Part shown: piece after piece, positions 52,153 through 64,000 of the stretch
How the letters are laid out: the number at the start of each line of letters is the position of its first letter
Position numbering within the stretch: the first letter of the stretch is position 1
DNA from: Prostheceraeus crozeri
Taxonomy: Eukaryota > Platyhelminthes > Polycladida > Euryleptidae
NCBI GenBank assembly: GCA_907163375.1
Contig: CAJQUW010012670.1
Span: 175,001-239,000, forward strand
Direction of reading: 5' to 3'
Length of the DNA: 64,000 bases
Translations under genes and position numbers: made by a program
Notes under the pieces: model-generated
Databases searched by the model: none
What the model saw: the letters and a program-made list of their open reading frames with translations, nothing else
Told to the model about the DNA's origin: nothing

Positions 52153-54186
52153 AGACTTATATTTTTAAAACAAAAAAGATGCTGACAGCTAATTGCATAT
52201 TCGCATTATACATGTATAGGTCAAGTGGACAGTCAAGTAATGAATTTCTAAATTACATGTTTCTCGATGTCTATTCTTCTTCTTTCCTTTGCAGCGTCTA
52301 AGCTGGCTATTGCTTCTGCCTATTCTTGATGTGCTTCCAACAACTGTACCGGTCTTATTAATATACGTGGTGTGATCCAAAATGTCCCGGACTAACCTAC
52401 TTGCAGATAACCTGTGATAACGAATACTACTTCAGATGTAAATTTAGGTCTTTAAGGCATGAGAAAATTTGGTCGAATTTTTTTTTTTTTTTTTTATATT
52501 TTTTTTTTTTAAATTTTTTTTATTTTTTTAACATGAATTTCTGTATTTTCTGAATTTTTGTTGATCGATTTGTCTTATTGTTTGATGTTGATTATTGTGA
52601 TTTTTTGAATTTTTGACTTTGACATGATATGAGCCAAATCTTTTGTTAATATAATATCTGCACGAATTTTTCAGTGATCATCATGTGTTCAATAACAATC
52701 ATGAAGTTTGTCAACGACCGTTCTTTGTTCTATTCATTTTCCAAGATGTTCGCGTTGGTGATGGTCTTCATGTTTTCGAGTCGTCTTCACGTGATACATA
52801 CCTCCCCGCGGCTGGCCTACGATATGGGTGACATCCTATTAAGTCCTATCTAAGAGGATGGAAGCAAAGCTCCATCGTGAACTAACTGCTCGAGCATGGA
52901 TAAGCGAATCTGGATTAAGCGAATTTGAAAAGCGGAGCAAGAATGTGGAAGAACATTTTGAAGAGAATCGTTCCGGTGCGTGTGTCGAGAAACAGAGAGA
53001 AGTAGGATCAAGTCAACAGAAGATAAGAGAAAGGAGAATCAGCAGTAGATTGCGAAAGAGACATCACTCCTAGTTGTTGTCATGACATCAATCATCAGAC
53101 TTGTATAATGTCATACTGGCATCACGTTTTCGGGATATCGCAAACTGGCATACCGTTTGTTTCGAATCCTGAAAGGGAGGAGACAGTCAATTTTGGCGCT
53201 CCTTACGAATTTGGGACTTCAGTTTTGGAACTGCTCCTTTTGGTTGTGAAACACCTTTACAGTAGTGAAAAGAAAAAAAGTATTCGATTGTCCTCAGTAG
53301 TGGATGAAATCTCAGCAGTCCGCCCCTTTTGAAATGCGATGAAACACACTCATTGCGTAATGCGAACTGGACTTTACAGGATCTTTGAGTAAGAATCACT
53401 CTTGTTTTTTTTCGGGATCCAGGAGAAAAATCATCGAATTTTAGGATTTAGATCTTTCGGTCGTTGATGGAAGAAAATTTGAAAGCCATGCTCGGAATCC
53501 AAATACTTGCTTCATGAACAAGCTCCAGTTCTGAATGCTACATCCCATATTGAGACAACCAATTTCTTAACGAGAAAACCCCAAATGACTAAGCCCAACG
53601 AAAGATTATTCACCCGAACTTGTGGTATTGTGACTTCACGGGAGATAGATTCCTCAACTGTTTCTGAGCCTTCACCATTTTGAATCGCCAGTTTTTTCTA
53701 TCCGATTTTATTGATTTGACGAATCTGCTGATGACAACCGGAATTTTTTCATTTTTTGATATGTTGATCAGCACTCTCGTTCACAAAACTTTTGAATGGA
53801 AAGTTGACATACGGGAAAAAAGTAAACTGTTTTTTTTAGTGACAACATAACTGTTTTTTTCCGTAAAACATTTGTACTTTTATTAGTGATAGCTAGGAAA
53901 AAGTTTAATAGCTTAAATGTGTTTTTGAATCTACGCTAGAACTTATAAAATGAATTAAATTCAGTTTAAAAGTGTTTTATATTTTTGAAAAAAATTATTA
54001 ACTCTGAAATAATTTTAAGCGTTCTCAAATTTTATATGCCTTAGGTTATAAATTTTACATCTTGGTTAGATATTCCACGTATATGAGCTGCAACATTTAG
54101 TGTAAACTCACTGTAAATTTATGACACATTAGACAATACGCTACCTTCGTGGACGTGAGGGTGCCTGGTGAAATTTACACGTAGTA
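52153..54186. other. element C interior, no gene recognised
   Basis: Includes a run of about 50 nearly pure T (52479-52530). A frame at 52858-53073 is rich in E, R and K without family likeness. Nothing transposase-like was seen. Confidence 0.35.
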
Positions 54187-54194
54187 GATGTAAT

Positions 54195-55423
54195 CAGAGT
54201 TGGAAAAGTCGGAATTGGAATTAATTCCGATCCGGAATTAATTCCATTTTTCGTCGGAATTGGAATTGGAATTGACGATATTCAAATCTACTGGAATTGG
54301 AATTGACCCTGATAAACCTCAATTCCACTTTTTCGATAGAGCTGTGATAAATCTATTTGTACAAAAATTTAAATCGCAACGTCCAATCACAACAATTAAC
54401 AATATTTATTTTTAAGACTCTGTAGATACAATGCGCAACGATAAAAGAAAAACTTTAAACTCACAGTTCACTTCTTAATGTTGAATTCACTTCAATTCGA
54501 TCGGACTCATTTATACCAATATAATATCATAAATATCAGTGTCACTTATACCGTCAATCTTCAGTTGCGCTCGCTGATGTGTTGCAGTATACGCTGCTGT
54601 GTTGTTGTTCGCTGGCGGGCAGTTGTTGTTATTCTGTAGTTAAGTTACACCGCGAGAGCCCGGAGTTCTTCTAACAGCTGCTGAAGATGTCGTATGTGAT
54701 GTTGGCAGTTGTTGTTGTGTCAATTTCTCATCGCTTCTAATTTATACCAATTTTTGAGACTTGACGATAAATCCTTTTTCTTTTGAAAATTGAAAGAGTT
54801 TCCTTTAATCTCTGCCCGCTAGCTTTCGACCGACTTCATTTCGTTCTTATCACGGAATTTTTAATCTCCTTTTTTAACATGGACCATTAATCAGTTTTCA
54901 TGATATCATTTTTATCGTCGTTTTTCGTGTCATCAACAATCACGTTATTCGCACATTGAATTTCTTTCTTCTGTCACTTTATTAATCGATTTATTCGCAT
55001 CTCATCTCTCTGTCTCTCAGCGTTTGATTCTTTGCTGACCGTTAATTTTCTTTTCTTTCTTTTTTTCACGAGATATTAAATATCGTTTGCGAAAAGAAAA
55101 TGGCGTAGGCAGACCGGTTACACATATACATGTACACAAGAAATGTGAACTATGAAAATGAGAACGCACATATGAACGACGCAGGGAACGCACACAGGAA
55201 CAACGAGGATAGGATAAGGGCACATGGGTTCGATTGAAGCGAACAAACGTTAGATACATTAGGATAATACACTATACGCGACATGAAATTATCGGAATTG
55301 AATCTTTTAATGGAATTGGAATTGAATTGAACTGCTTCGACTGGAATTGGAATTGGAGTTGGAATTGAAATTTCTGCTCTGGAATTGGAATTAAAAAATT
55401 TCAGTGGAATTTTTCCAGCTCTG
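54195..55423 (+). mobile_element. complete non-autonomous hAT, 1229 bp
   Basis: Left end CAGAGTTGGAAAAGTCGG and reversed right end CAGAGCTGGAAAAATTCC. A perfect 8-bp duplication GATGTAAT flanks it (54187-54194, 55424-55431). Many GGAATT hexamers lie near both ends. There is no transposase. A broken inverted relative is at 5987-7264. The clean duplication and similarity suggest fairly recent movement by a hAT transposase supplied elsewhere. Confidence 0.93.
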
Positions 55424-55878
55424 GATGTAATACTAAGTTGTCAAGTACCGCTGGCGCGTCATGATGATTTGTTGTACGAGCATCACAAGAATCATCAATA
55501 AAGACTGAACAAAGAAGCACTGATACAATTCATTGCCAATTTTTCACTCGCTAATCAATGCTTATATGTACTCGTAATATCAAGAAAATATAACGAAATA
55601 TTAAGGCTGTGCGAAAAGCAGAAATAGTCTAATAATGAAAATTTCATGATAAACATATTTTCTCAAATCATGAAGATCATTATCATTTTCTCCAATCACA
55701 AATCGTAAAAACTGAAATAAAGCTATTTCGAAAAACAAAAACGATACTGTGCAAGATGCATAAAACATGTCATTTTAAAATTCGGATGTAATTTGGGTGT
55801 ATTTACCGAAATTTTCAAGATTCACGTATATTCGCGTATATACCTGAAATTCGAGTATGGGCGGCCACCCTGCTATTG

Positions 55879-57630
55879 GTTTGTAACTAAGACTTTCCGA
55901 TTTTACTTAGCTTTGATGTCTACAAAATCGTCCTCTCAAAAACAGAACATACAAAAACGTATGCATGCGCCTACACTGAATTTAGAGGGCACATAGCAGC
56001 TCATGGGTACCTGACAAAGAGATGCTTACCAATTTTAAGCTAATACATATTAGTGATTGATATAGAAGACATCCTTTATCCCTATGGATCAAACCATTAT
56101 CTTAAAAGTTCAGCATTTCTAGCTGAAACGGGGATTCCATTACTGCTTCTGCACTCGTAACAGCATAACAAAATAACGGTGAGTTGTCGTTGAAATTGCA
56201 GTTGATGGCAATATATATCTAATTTGATTTTCAATTTGAAGATTTTGATACTTTACTTTTATAGTGGAAATATCATTCTATTTTTGTCATAGTAGAAAAT
56301 AACTTCCGTCGTCCATGATGTGTAGAAGAATGACACGTTTCAGTTGCTACATGTATATTTAGTATCAACAGCATTATAGTACATTTTCTTAGCGAGGCCA
56401 TTCAGCCTTCTATCCATGAGTTGAGATTATATTTTCTATATAAACATATTTCACTTAACTTAATTGTTTGATGAATGCAATCAACATTATTGTTATCTTC
56501 CGTAATTCGAGAATATACTGTACAACAAGAATTAAGTTCACAGCTAGGTATAATGATTGGTTGCGTGCTAAGTTGGAAGAAGCAACAATTCATGAAATTG
56601 TCATCTGCACTTCCTCATTTTACCTAGATTTCTTATCAAAACTATATTTTCCTTTCGCCTGTGAGTAAGTTTGGGCTTGCTGAAATTTGAATTTCGTTCA
56701 GTCATGTCACAAATGCGGTTATTTGCGCATTTTTAGGATTGTTGAAGCATGCATAGTGCAAAGCTCTTCAAATTGCTCATTAAAAGAGCGATTGTGCATT
56801 CATAGTTGGTAAGGAGCAACTTAAGGACAAATATTATGTAATCACATGTCAACAGAAAAAATGGTCATATACTTGTAATACTAATCCCACTAAAATCCGA
56901 TAGATAATTACATAGGTCTTTTCAAAAATGCGGTAAACAATTGATTGCTCAAAATAATTGCTCCTGGAAAGTCACATCTTGCTCTTGCTCAACACGTGCT
57001 TACATGACGTCGATGACAATGAAATGTCAATAAAAATTTGTTACCCGTCTAACGCATGGATCTTGACACGTAATTTTGAAAAATCGTTGATCTTAAGAAT
57101 GTATACAATCAAGACAATGAAAATATGATTAGGTCTGAACAGCTAACCCACTGACATATAACTCATCCACCTAAATAAAGACATGAATGAGATTGTTCTG
57201 CATTGTCCATGTTTGGGTTGACGTGGATGAAGTCATGCTAAACATCCAATCAGATAAATAATAGTTCACTCACTGTCATAGGGAGCGGCAAATGAGGAGC
57301 AAGTTACCTGATCAGTTAGGGCTTACAAAAGTCAATTAAGTCTGTAAAGCAATTTCTGCATAATACCCATAGAATCGTTGCTAAAATTATCACAGTCATC
57401 TAATAAATTAAGTTTATAAAGTCAAAATGCGGTCAAAATTTGTCGCTAGGTCAGAAATGCTAAATGTGGTGATATAAAGTCAAAATTCTACTTAAAACTT
57501 TGTCGAAACCATATACTTGTTTGCTATTTTATTCCCAACATGGTCCCGTGACAGGGAATGTATAATAGACAGAATACACAACCCTCTTTGCAAAAAGCTG
57601 CGATACATCAATCAATCGAATCAACCACCG
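55879..57630. other. no gene seen
   Basis: AT-rich, possibly intron of the HOIP-like gene. No exon with RING1 or IBR cysteine pairs was recognised. Confidence 0.3.
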
Positions 57631-57639
57631 CCCTCTAGT

Positions 57640-58990
57640 ATGGCTGCAGGTTTATGGGAGAAAGTCGACGTCATAATGTCCAGGACATTTCACCATTACC
57701 TGATGATTTCGTCAGACCTCACATCTGCAGTGAAGCTGGTCGAGTACGGTATAGGCTGTGAAGCAATGCCGAAGACTGCTGTTTCTGACTCTTGTAAAAT
57801 GAGAGCTTTTGTATGCCAATATCCAGACGAATTCGCCGCTACGTCTAAGACTGAATTATATTGCAAACTCTGTGAAGTGAGAGAACTCTGTTAAACATGA
57901 GAAAATATTCTTTGTTGATAGTCAACGACGTTCTGCCAAGCATTCTTCATAACTATTGTCTTCAACGTCGAATACCGGCCACAGCAGTTTATGAATCCAA
58001 GAGCTACAAATTCGGCTGAAGACGTTACAAGCGCATTTCTTAGCGCCGATATACCCCTTCATAAGCTTTACCATCCGGCCATCCGCCACTTGTTCAACAC
58101 ACAATGGGACTTGCTTGCCCTTCTATGTCAGGCTGCAGACTTCCCATCCTAAACATATTTCATGATGTGAGAAGAATGGTAAAAGAATATGTCTCCAACC
58201 AACCTATATTCTTGATTGTCGATGAATCAGACGTCAATGGACAGAAGTATGTCAACATCTTGGTGGGTAAATTGGAAGCACCAACCGCTTCCTAAGTGAT
58301 TGACAGTGTGCGTCTTACGGAAAATATTAAGAGCCAAAATGTACGTCAACTTGTAGACGACGTGATCCAGTTTCTTGGTACTCGACGAAATGATTTTGTA
58401 TTGTTACTGTCAGACGCTGCTCGCTATAAGACTTCGGCTGGACTTCCCTTGAAAGACTTGTACCCACAATTATTCCATGTAACTTGCGTCGCTCATTAAA
58501 TACGCAACTGCGCTATGCATGTTGCAGCTAAATTTCCGTACACTGACAAGTGACAACGTCATAGCAGCAGTGAAAGCGTGCTCCGTGAAAAATAGAAGTC
58601 GCCGATTGCTATTTTCAGACATCGGTCAGCCTCCTCATCCAGTCTTAACTCGATAGGGCTCATGGCTGGAAGCAGCGCTTTGGTATGCAGACAATTTGCC
58701 AGCTGTCAGAAACATCTTCGAAACAAAGGAAGGCCATGGAGTCCTTGCATGCCGAGCAAAAGGGGCATTGTCCAAAGGTGAACTAACGCAACAGCTAGTT
58801 GACATTCTTTAGTATCGGCAGCTTGTGGAACTAGTGCATCGATGTGAGTCTAGCCGCTGTACAATTGCACAAGCAATGAAAGACATGCAATCGATCGAGT
58901 TTGGAGAAGATCCATGCGAAATTAAGGAGTACATCCAAAAACAACTAGCAAAGAATGACATCCACCAAATCAGCGATATGACAAGACTGC
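57640..58990 (+). pseudogene. hAT transposase remnant (CGGBP1-related type)
   Basis: The zinc-finger-like start is VCQYPDEFAATSKTELYCKL followed by HEKIFFVDSQRRSAKHS. RNase-H-fold parts follow: IFLIVDESDVNGQKYVNILV and VLLLSDAARYKTSAGLPLKD with LYPQLFHVTCVAH. Then come the insertion-domain start (MHVAAKFPYTD, VLTRWGSWLEAALWYADNLP with one stop) and a helical tail (DIHQISDM). This order and the LSDAAxYM...HVTCxAH box match hAT transposases from which CGGBP1 is thought to derive. Frames change at about 57895, 58105, 58295, 58500 and later, so it is dead. A LINE 3' end begins right after it. Confidence 0.7.
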
Positions 58991-59138
58991 ACCGTCCATT
59001 TATTTGCTATTACTATAATAATAATAGTAATAATGAGCGTATATTTGAAGGAAAAATGAAAATCATGACATTCATAAAATATGGTATCGAGTGATGCATA
59101 CAAGAAGTGACAAAAATATTCCTTTACACATACATCAA

Positions 59139-62100
59139 TTAAAACTGTTGAGAACGCATACACAAATCAGAGTTGATTAAAGCTGTTACAAATGGGAAAA
59201 ATGTGTTTTTCTTTTTATATGTACGACACAATGTCACAGAATACTGGCTACGTAGACGTTTCGGTATGTAAACGTTTAGGCAGTGCTCAGTATGTCCAGC
59301 AATACGGTGAAACAGCTTCTTGCTTTGGACTAATCTCATCGCTTGGATCTCGTTCTTGAGACAAGCGCATTTTGGTGTGTTCCCGCTGTCATGGTACGTC
59401 CTGTAAATCATTCGATGGGCTCCGTTGTCGACACGTTGAAGCTGCTTTGAGAGAGCCTTATTCATGCCAACAAACGCTGGAGCAGCATATTCAAAAAGTG
59501 AGCGGATCAACGAAACATAGACTTCGTGTAGATCCGAGTCCGATAATAAAGATCTCAGACGACGAAGGATGCGGAAGCGCTGGTTTGCCTTGGTAATAAC
59601 CAGGGACCCTAGGATTCTGCGGAGCGCAGAATTTCGCAGAAAATGCAGAAAACGATGGAAATCGCAGAAAGACGCAGATTTTCTACAAATTGAACAAAAG
59701 CATGTGAATCTATTCTTTTTCGCAGTTCTCGCATCAAAAATTAATGATATACGGACTACTGTAGACCTATTTCACTCGAATGCCTGTAAACATCGCGCTG
59801 ATGTCGAGAGATCATTCAGCTGTTTGCGCAACATACATGTAGAAGACAAAACCTAAAAGACGACAATTTGAAAAACATGTTGAAAATCTCTTTCAATTCA
59901 CTGTAGTCTGAATATGTATTTCTTTCACTCTGATATTTTGATAAACGTTCATTGTTTGTTACAAAAACTCGTTTGAAAATCTGTCTTTTATAGGCTATTC
60001 ATGAACGCAATAGGCCTTAGCTTGGCCAATCTGTACGTGACTATTAGCTTAGTAAGTTTAGGAATAGTAGGGCCGCAGGTTTAATCTATACGGTATTGCA
60101 TGTAGACAGTAGGCCTCGTATTATGTAACACGTATCTACTGTACAATGTCTACTTGTATGGAATTTTATTTATAACAAGCTTATTCGACAAATAGGTAGG
60201 CTACCTAACCTAAGGCCTACATGTAGCCTAAAGCCTTAGCCTATAGTATATGCCTACTGTAGGCTATTTAGAAATTATATGAACTTTATCTAATTCCTAT
60301 GATATGAATTTACAGCTAAATTATGTACAATATGTTAGATTGCAGAAAAACGCAGAATTTGCGAAAATTGAGCGCAGAAAATCGAATTTTTCACCGCAGA
60401 ATCCTAGGGTCCCTGGTGATAACATACCTTGTATGAGCCTTCCAACTCAGGCGGTCATCGAGCATAACACCGAGTACATTCATTTCGCGAAGTTTTGGAA
60501 GAGGCATTGTAGTAGATTCACTTATTTCCGATTTCGTGAGTAAAATTAATTTAGACTTTTGGATATTCAATGTCAATCGGTTGTTGGCACACCATTCGGA
60601 CACGAAGTCGATTTCGTTGACGACTGAAACTCTTGTCACATACATCACCAGAGATAAGAGGGACGATGATGTTTAGATCATCAGCATATTTGACGCTGGA
60701 CACTCCAATTGTTGGAGATACCAAATCCTCTACAAAGGCACAAAAAAGGATTGGTGCCAATACGGATCCTTGAGGGACTCTCAAATTTTAGGAAATTGGT
60801 CTTGATAAATCAGTCCCTAACTTAACAATTCCGGTACGATTCTCAAGGAAACTCTGGAGCCAAAGGAGAAGCCCTTCAGGGAATTGTTTGTTCCTAAGTT
60901 TCTGGAGAAGTAATCCGTGATCCACATTGTCGAAGGCTCGAGATAGGTCAAAGCTCAGCAAAGCACATCCAAAATTTGATTTATCATCGTTGATTGTACT
61001 CATGTTTTCAACAACATCAATGACTGCTGTGGTTGTCGAGTGCGAATGGCGAAACCCATGTTGGTGTAGACCATATGTTAAATGGAAGAATCGCTGTGCC
61101 GACTTCAATACAATTCTCTCGAGGAGCTTCACAGGAACCGGAGAAATTGTGATGTAACGAAGTTTGTTGACATCCGGTGGAGAGGACTTTGGAATAGGAA
61201 TTAGCAGTCCTTCCTTCCATTTCCGTGGCACAACGTTTGACCTCAGTGAAGAATTAAATATCACTGTAAGAGGCGCAGACAGAAAAACAGCCATCTCTTT
61301 ATAAATTCTTGTTGGTATGTCATCTGAGCCAGAACCTTTCTTCGTTGACAAGTTGGACAGAAGATTGTAGACCTCGTATTCTTCCACTTGTGGAGACCAG
61401 TCGTTAGCTTCAAGACATTGTTTATCGTGTACCAAACGATTGTTCTGACAGCTGTCGCCGACATCTCTACAAATGATGTTCATAAGATTTTCCATGCAGC
61501 CAGACTGCTTCACTAACTTAGAAATAGCATTTCCTTGCGATGGTGCAGTCTCGTGCTTGACCAACTGCCATAGCCCATTTGTTGAGTTCTTCATTTTGGA
61601 GGCCCAATTCGATTCCGCTTTGAAAATTTCATCTTTGCACTTTGCCTTCAAGTAGTTATATAATTTCCAATTCCGAGAACGATATGCCACCCAACGATCA
61701 TTGATTAAACTCTTGACAAGCGGTGACATCCATTCTTTGTCTGTACTTTTTAAGAGAACTACACGGTGTGGGAGTGTTTGACGGAGAACATGTAAAAGAA
61801 CTGAGTGGAACCATTCCCATTGATCGTCGACGTTTTCAAATTCTAGCACCGGAGACCATCTTATCAGAGAAAGAGCACTGAATACAGCTCATAAATTTGA
61901 TTGTCAGAAATCATACAGAAAATGGTAATTAACATCAATAGGGGAGTGGAATTGTTTTTTAGGTACCGGTACAGCGGTGACAATAGCATGATCGGAGTTC
62001 CCCAGTGGAGCGTCAAACACAAAGGCATTTTTATTGTAAATATGAGACAATCCAAGTGAAACCAAAATATGATCTAGAGTTTTATTCCCGCGTGTAGGTT

Positions 62101-62581
62101 CACAGATCAAGTCAGAGAGACACAAGTCACTACATAGATCTACACTATTGAGTGAATTTAGGTCACCACAAACAAGAACATGGTAGTGCGGGTTGGAAAT
62201 CAAGAATGAATCGACTAGGGTAGTGATAATGTCAATAATGGACTTCAATTGGTTAGCTTTAAAATTTGGGGGTACATACATACAGATCAAATGTAAATTG
62301 AGGGGACGTATAGTAATCACACAATACTGAAAATCAGGAAAATCTTTGGCAGGAGTGATAACTTCAAAGTCAACTGATTTATGTAAAAAAATAGCTGTGC
62401 CTCCACCTTTGCGGTGTAGACGGTCGGTACGGACGCACACATAATCAGGTAAAGAAATTAGGGAGGATGATATAGAAGGATCCAGCCAAGTTTCAGTCAC
62501 GCAAATGATAGTCGACTTCCTAATTTCTTTGGAAATTTTCAGATATTCCATTTTATAAAAGAGCGAGCGGGCATTTATCAA
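59139..62581 (-). pseudogene. LINE ORF2: endonuclease and reverse transcriptase
   Basis: Endonuclease (61904-62581): MINARSLFYKMEYLK, VTETWLD, RKGGGTAIFLHK, VCGDLNSLNSVD, TLDHILVS and GNSDHAIVTA. RT (60551-61849): FNSSLRSNVVPRKWKEGLLI, LLSFDLSRAFDNVDH, RVPQGSVLAPILF and VKYADDLNIIVPL with the catalytic YADD. Thumb: NRLTLNIQKSKL and NVLGVMLDDRLSWKAHT, then a hAT insertion. C-terminal part (59139-59510): LQRVDNGAHRMIY and LVQSKKLFHRIAG. About five breaks besides the insertion. Endonuclease plus RT with no RNase H fits CR1/Jockey. Confidence 0.83.
59601..60415 (+). mobile_element. internally deleted hAT inside the LINE
   Basis: Ends CAGGGACCCTAGGATTCTGC and its mirror GCAGAATCCTAGGGTCCCTG. The 8-bp flanks are GTAATAAC and GTGATAAC (one mismatch). 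CGCAGAAA words repeat near both ends. The plus frame at about 59740-59880 ends with KHRADVERSFSCLRNIH, the NADVERSFSxxxxI box of the hAT dimerisation domain, so only the transposase C-terminus is left. Confidence 0.88.
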
Positions 62582-62616
62582 GGAAACAGATGGGAACAGG
62601 CTCTGCGATAAAAGGT

Positions 62617-63343
62617 CTACCGAAAATTCTGAGGGACCGGTACGGACTTGACAACTTTGCCGTATCGTATGATTACTTGTTCACCAGCCTCTCTGCGTCT
62701 TTTCAGCTCCAGTTGAAGTTCCTTCCTTTTCTCCCTTTCTTTCTTTGTGCGGTCTGGGTTGATGTAGACTTTTCTAACATCCTGTGAACTATAATCTTTG
62801 AGATACTTGGCATTTCTCAGAATTTTACTGCGATGTTCATCATCACTACACCTCAGTCGGAGCAGCCTTGGTTTCGTTCTGTCTGACGACAATTTGCTGC
62901 CAACTCTGGTGACATTAGAGACATTCACCCCAGAACAGTTTATCATCTCAAGAATGGAATTCACCTTGCCGATATCTGACTCTTTTCTTTGCTATACACT
63001 GCCATCCGAAGATTCTGGCCGGAAAATATCAAATACTTTCGTCTTCTGTTTCTCTCTTGAAATTCATCAAAAATCTCATCGTTTAAGTTCGATTTAAAGA
63101 GACTAAACTCATTCTGAAGTTTATCATAGTCCTCTTTCAATCTGCTGTAGCAACTCAAGAGGTCTCTTATTTGAACAACTAGAGGCTCAAGCAGATTCTC
63201 AACTTGTTGTGCAACAATAGTGGCAATGCCCTCTGAATCAGTCATTGGTGTGGTCGCTTTTCTTTCTTTATCATTCTCAATGGCGCCTTTCAGAGCCAGA
63301 GGCAACTTTCTTTATTTAACTTATTCAGTTGCGAAGCAGACAT
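62617..63343 (-). pseudogene. LINE ORF1
   Basis: Starts MSASQLNKLNKES at 63343, with two frame changes before 62964. Contains a coiled-coil stretch (LLSCYSRLKEDYDKLQNEFS), then an RRM-like part: VSNVTRVGSKLSSDRTKPRL, SKILRNAKYLKDY and VYINPDRTKKEREKRKELQL, ending in IIRYGKVV. This is the nucleic-acid-binding chaperone of CR1-type LINEs. Same architecture as 39496-40059. Confidence 0.75.
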
Positions 63344-63560
63344 CCGCCTTACATCGTCATACTTTACAGGAGACTTGTGCATGACGATTTATGTCGTAGG
63401 CGAGTATGACGAAATGATCACGTGCCGAAAATCGATAATCGAAGAAATCTGCGACAGGGGGCACTTGCCTTGAGGACTGATAACAGCTGATTGATACAGT
63501 TGACAGTTCCAACCGTTCAACACTCGGTCAGAGCGCACACAACCCAGCTGATCGACGACG

Positions 63561-64000
63561 AAGCAAAGACACCGATCGATGCACTATAAATAGAATTCCG
63601 AACAATGAATGCTTGTGGATACTGCGGCAATCATGCGATGAAATCCAGCGAAGAGATCGGAATGAGCGATGATCAACAGAACACGGTGATGCAGGGAGAA
63701 ATCCTCAAAATTCTCATTCCAGAGCAATCAACCAGCGAAACGGACCTCACCAGATGCAGGAGCAGAACCAGACGATCACTATGGTCCAAAACTCGAGGAG
63801 ATACCACTCAATAGATCCAGAGCAATCACAACTTGCATGAATCGAGACGGAGCGTGCAAACGTACGACCGTCCTCGATGGCTGTTGTGTTGTGATGTATT
63901 AAATGATGATACTAAATGCCCAGTCAACAGGTGTCGCCGTGGAACGGTCGATATCAATGCTGAAAAACATTTTAAGAGAAAATCGGAATTTCAATCCAGA
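63561..64000. other. TATA-like box and short frame, unassigned
   Basis: ACTATAAATAG at about 63588 precedes a plus frame of 69 codons (63605-63814, MNACGYCGNHAMKSSEEIGM). It could be a transposon promoter with a short 5' frame or chance. No family recognised. Confidence 0.25.

Larger units (their letters stand above)
50683..55872. mobile_element. hAT-like element C, filled with later insertions
   Basis: Left end CAGGGTGGCCGACGG (50683) and reversed right end CAGGGTGGCCGCCCA (55872). Flanks TTATTG and CTATTG match at five of six positions. Both ends continue with ATTCGGGTATATTT-like words. Inside are the Penelope palindrome (50965-52152) and a complete 8-bp-duplication hAT (54195-55423). What remains is about 2.8 kb with no visible transposase. 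It lies about 200 bp upstream of the HOIP-like RING2 exon, probably within an intron. Confidence 0.7.
58995..63560 (-). mobile_element. CR1/Jockey-like LINE, near full length
   Basis: Read on the minus strand: a 5' region (about 63344-63560), ORF1, ORF2 with endonuclease and reverse transcriptase, and a 3' UTR ending in an ATT/ACT-rich tail (58996-59035). The 5' limit is uncertain. An 815-bp hAT (59601-60415) is inserted in the thumb region. A handful of stops and frameshifts break both ORFs, but domain order is complete, so this is a moderately old copy. Confidence 0.82.

Noticed and set aside
44000-64000. CRISPR array, bacterial operon or prophage
   Set aside because: Spliced exons, LINEs, hATs and poly(A) signals show animal DNA. 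The regular repeats have no unique spacers of constant length.

Overview
The window reads as a transposon-crowded, AT-rich stretch of an animal nuclear genome. There is no bacterial-style gene packing. The few host genes are spliced exons, and the rest is a layered pile of eukaryotic mobile elements: piggyBac, IS630-type and Tc1/mariner, PIF/Harbinger, many hAT-like elements, several LINE families, Penelope-like elements and one young LTR retrotransposon. Frequent words such as TAGGCCTA and CATGTACATG, together with an LTR element of the integrase-before-RT type first described in deuterostomes, make me favour a marine invertebrate, perhaps an ambulacrarian such as an echinoderm. This is an inference from style only.

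Host sequence: (i) the last exon of a C2-domain (synaptotagmin-like C2B) gene at 7480-7820 (+); (ii) two exons of an RBR ubiquitin ligase very like HOIP/RNF31 at 50039-50476 (-), split by a 62-bp intron; (iii) an unidentified candidate exon at 21749-21905 (-).

Layout. 1-3475: a piggyBac element inserted at TTAA into a LINE reverse transcriptase. 3478-5092: a decayed IS630-type transposon with inverted ends and a TA duplication. 5987-7264: a broken non-autonomous hAT; its complete relative lies inverted at 54195-55423. 10006-11662: a Tc1 element with an unbroken DD34E transposase. 14453-17452 and 44156-48609: two copies of one hAT-like element that carries mariner and Penelope scraps and a GC-rich minisatellite. 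18510-21376: an element with roughly 650-bp inverted arms built of 185-bp units around gene fragments. 22024-32278: a hAT-like element holding a second hAT-like element (22675-31354), which holds a Gmr1-type LTR retrotransposon (23518-29531). 32500-41310: one RTE-type LINE cut apart by an apparently whole two-gene Harbinger, a mariner-like element, an unassigned insert and an internally deleted LINE. 48679-49554 and 50683-55872: hAT-like elements on either side of the HOIP exons. The larger one holds a head-to-head Penelope palindrome and a further hAT. 57640-63560: a hAT transposase remnant entered by a LINE, itself entered by a deleted hAT.

The most informative signals are the nested insertions, which give relative ages; a recurring CAG...CTG end structure with 6-bp (not 8-bp) duplications; family-specific short words repeated near hAT ends, in one family grown into a long minisatellite; the integrase-before-RT order of the LTR element; and the whole-looking Harbinger and Tc1 elements.
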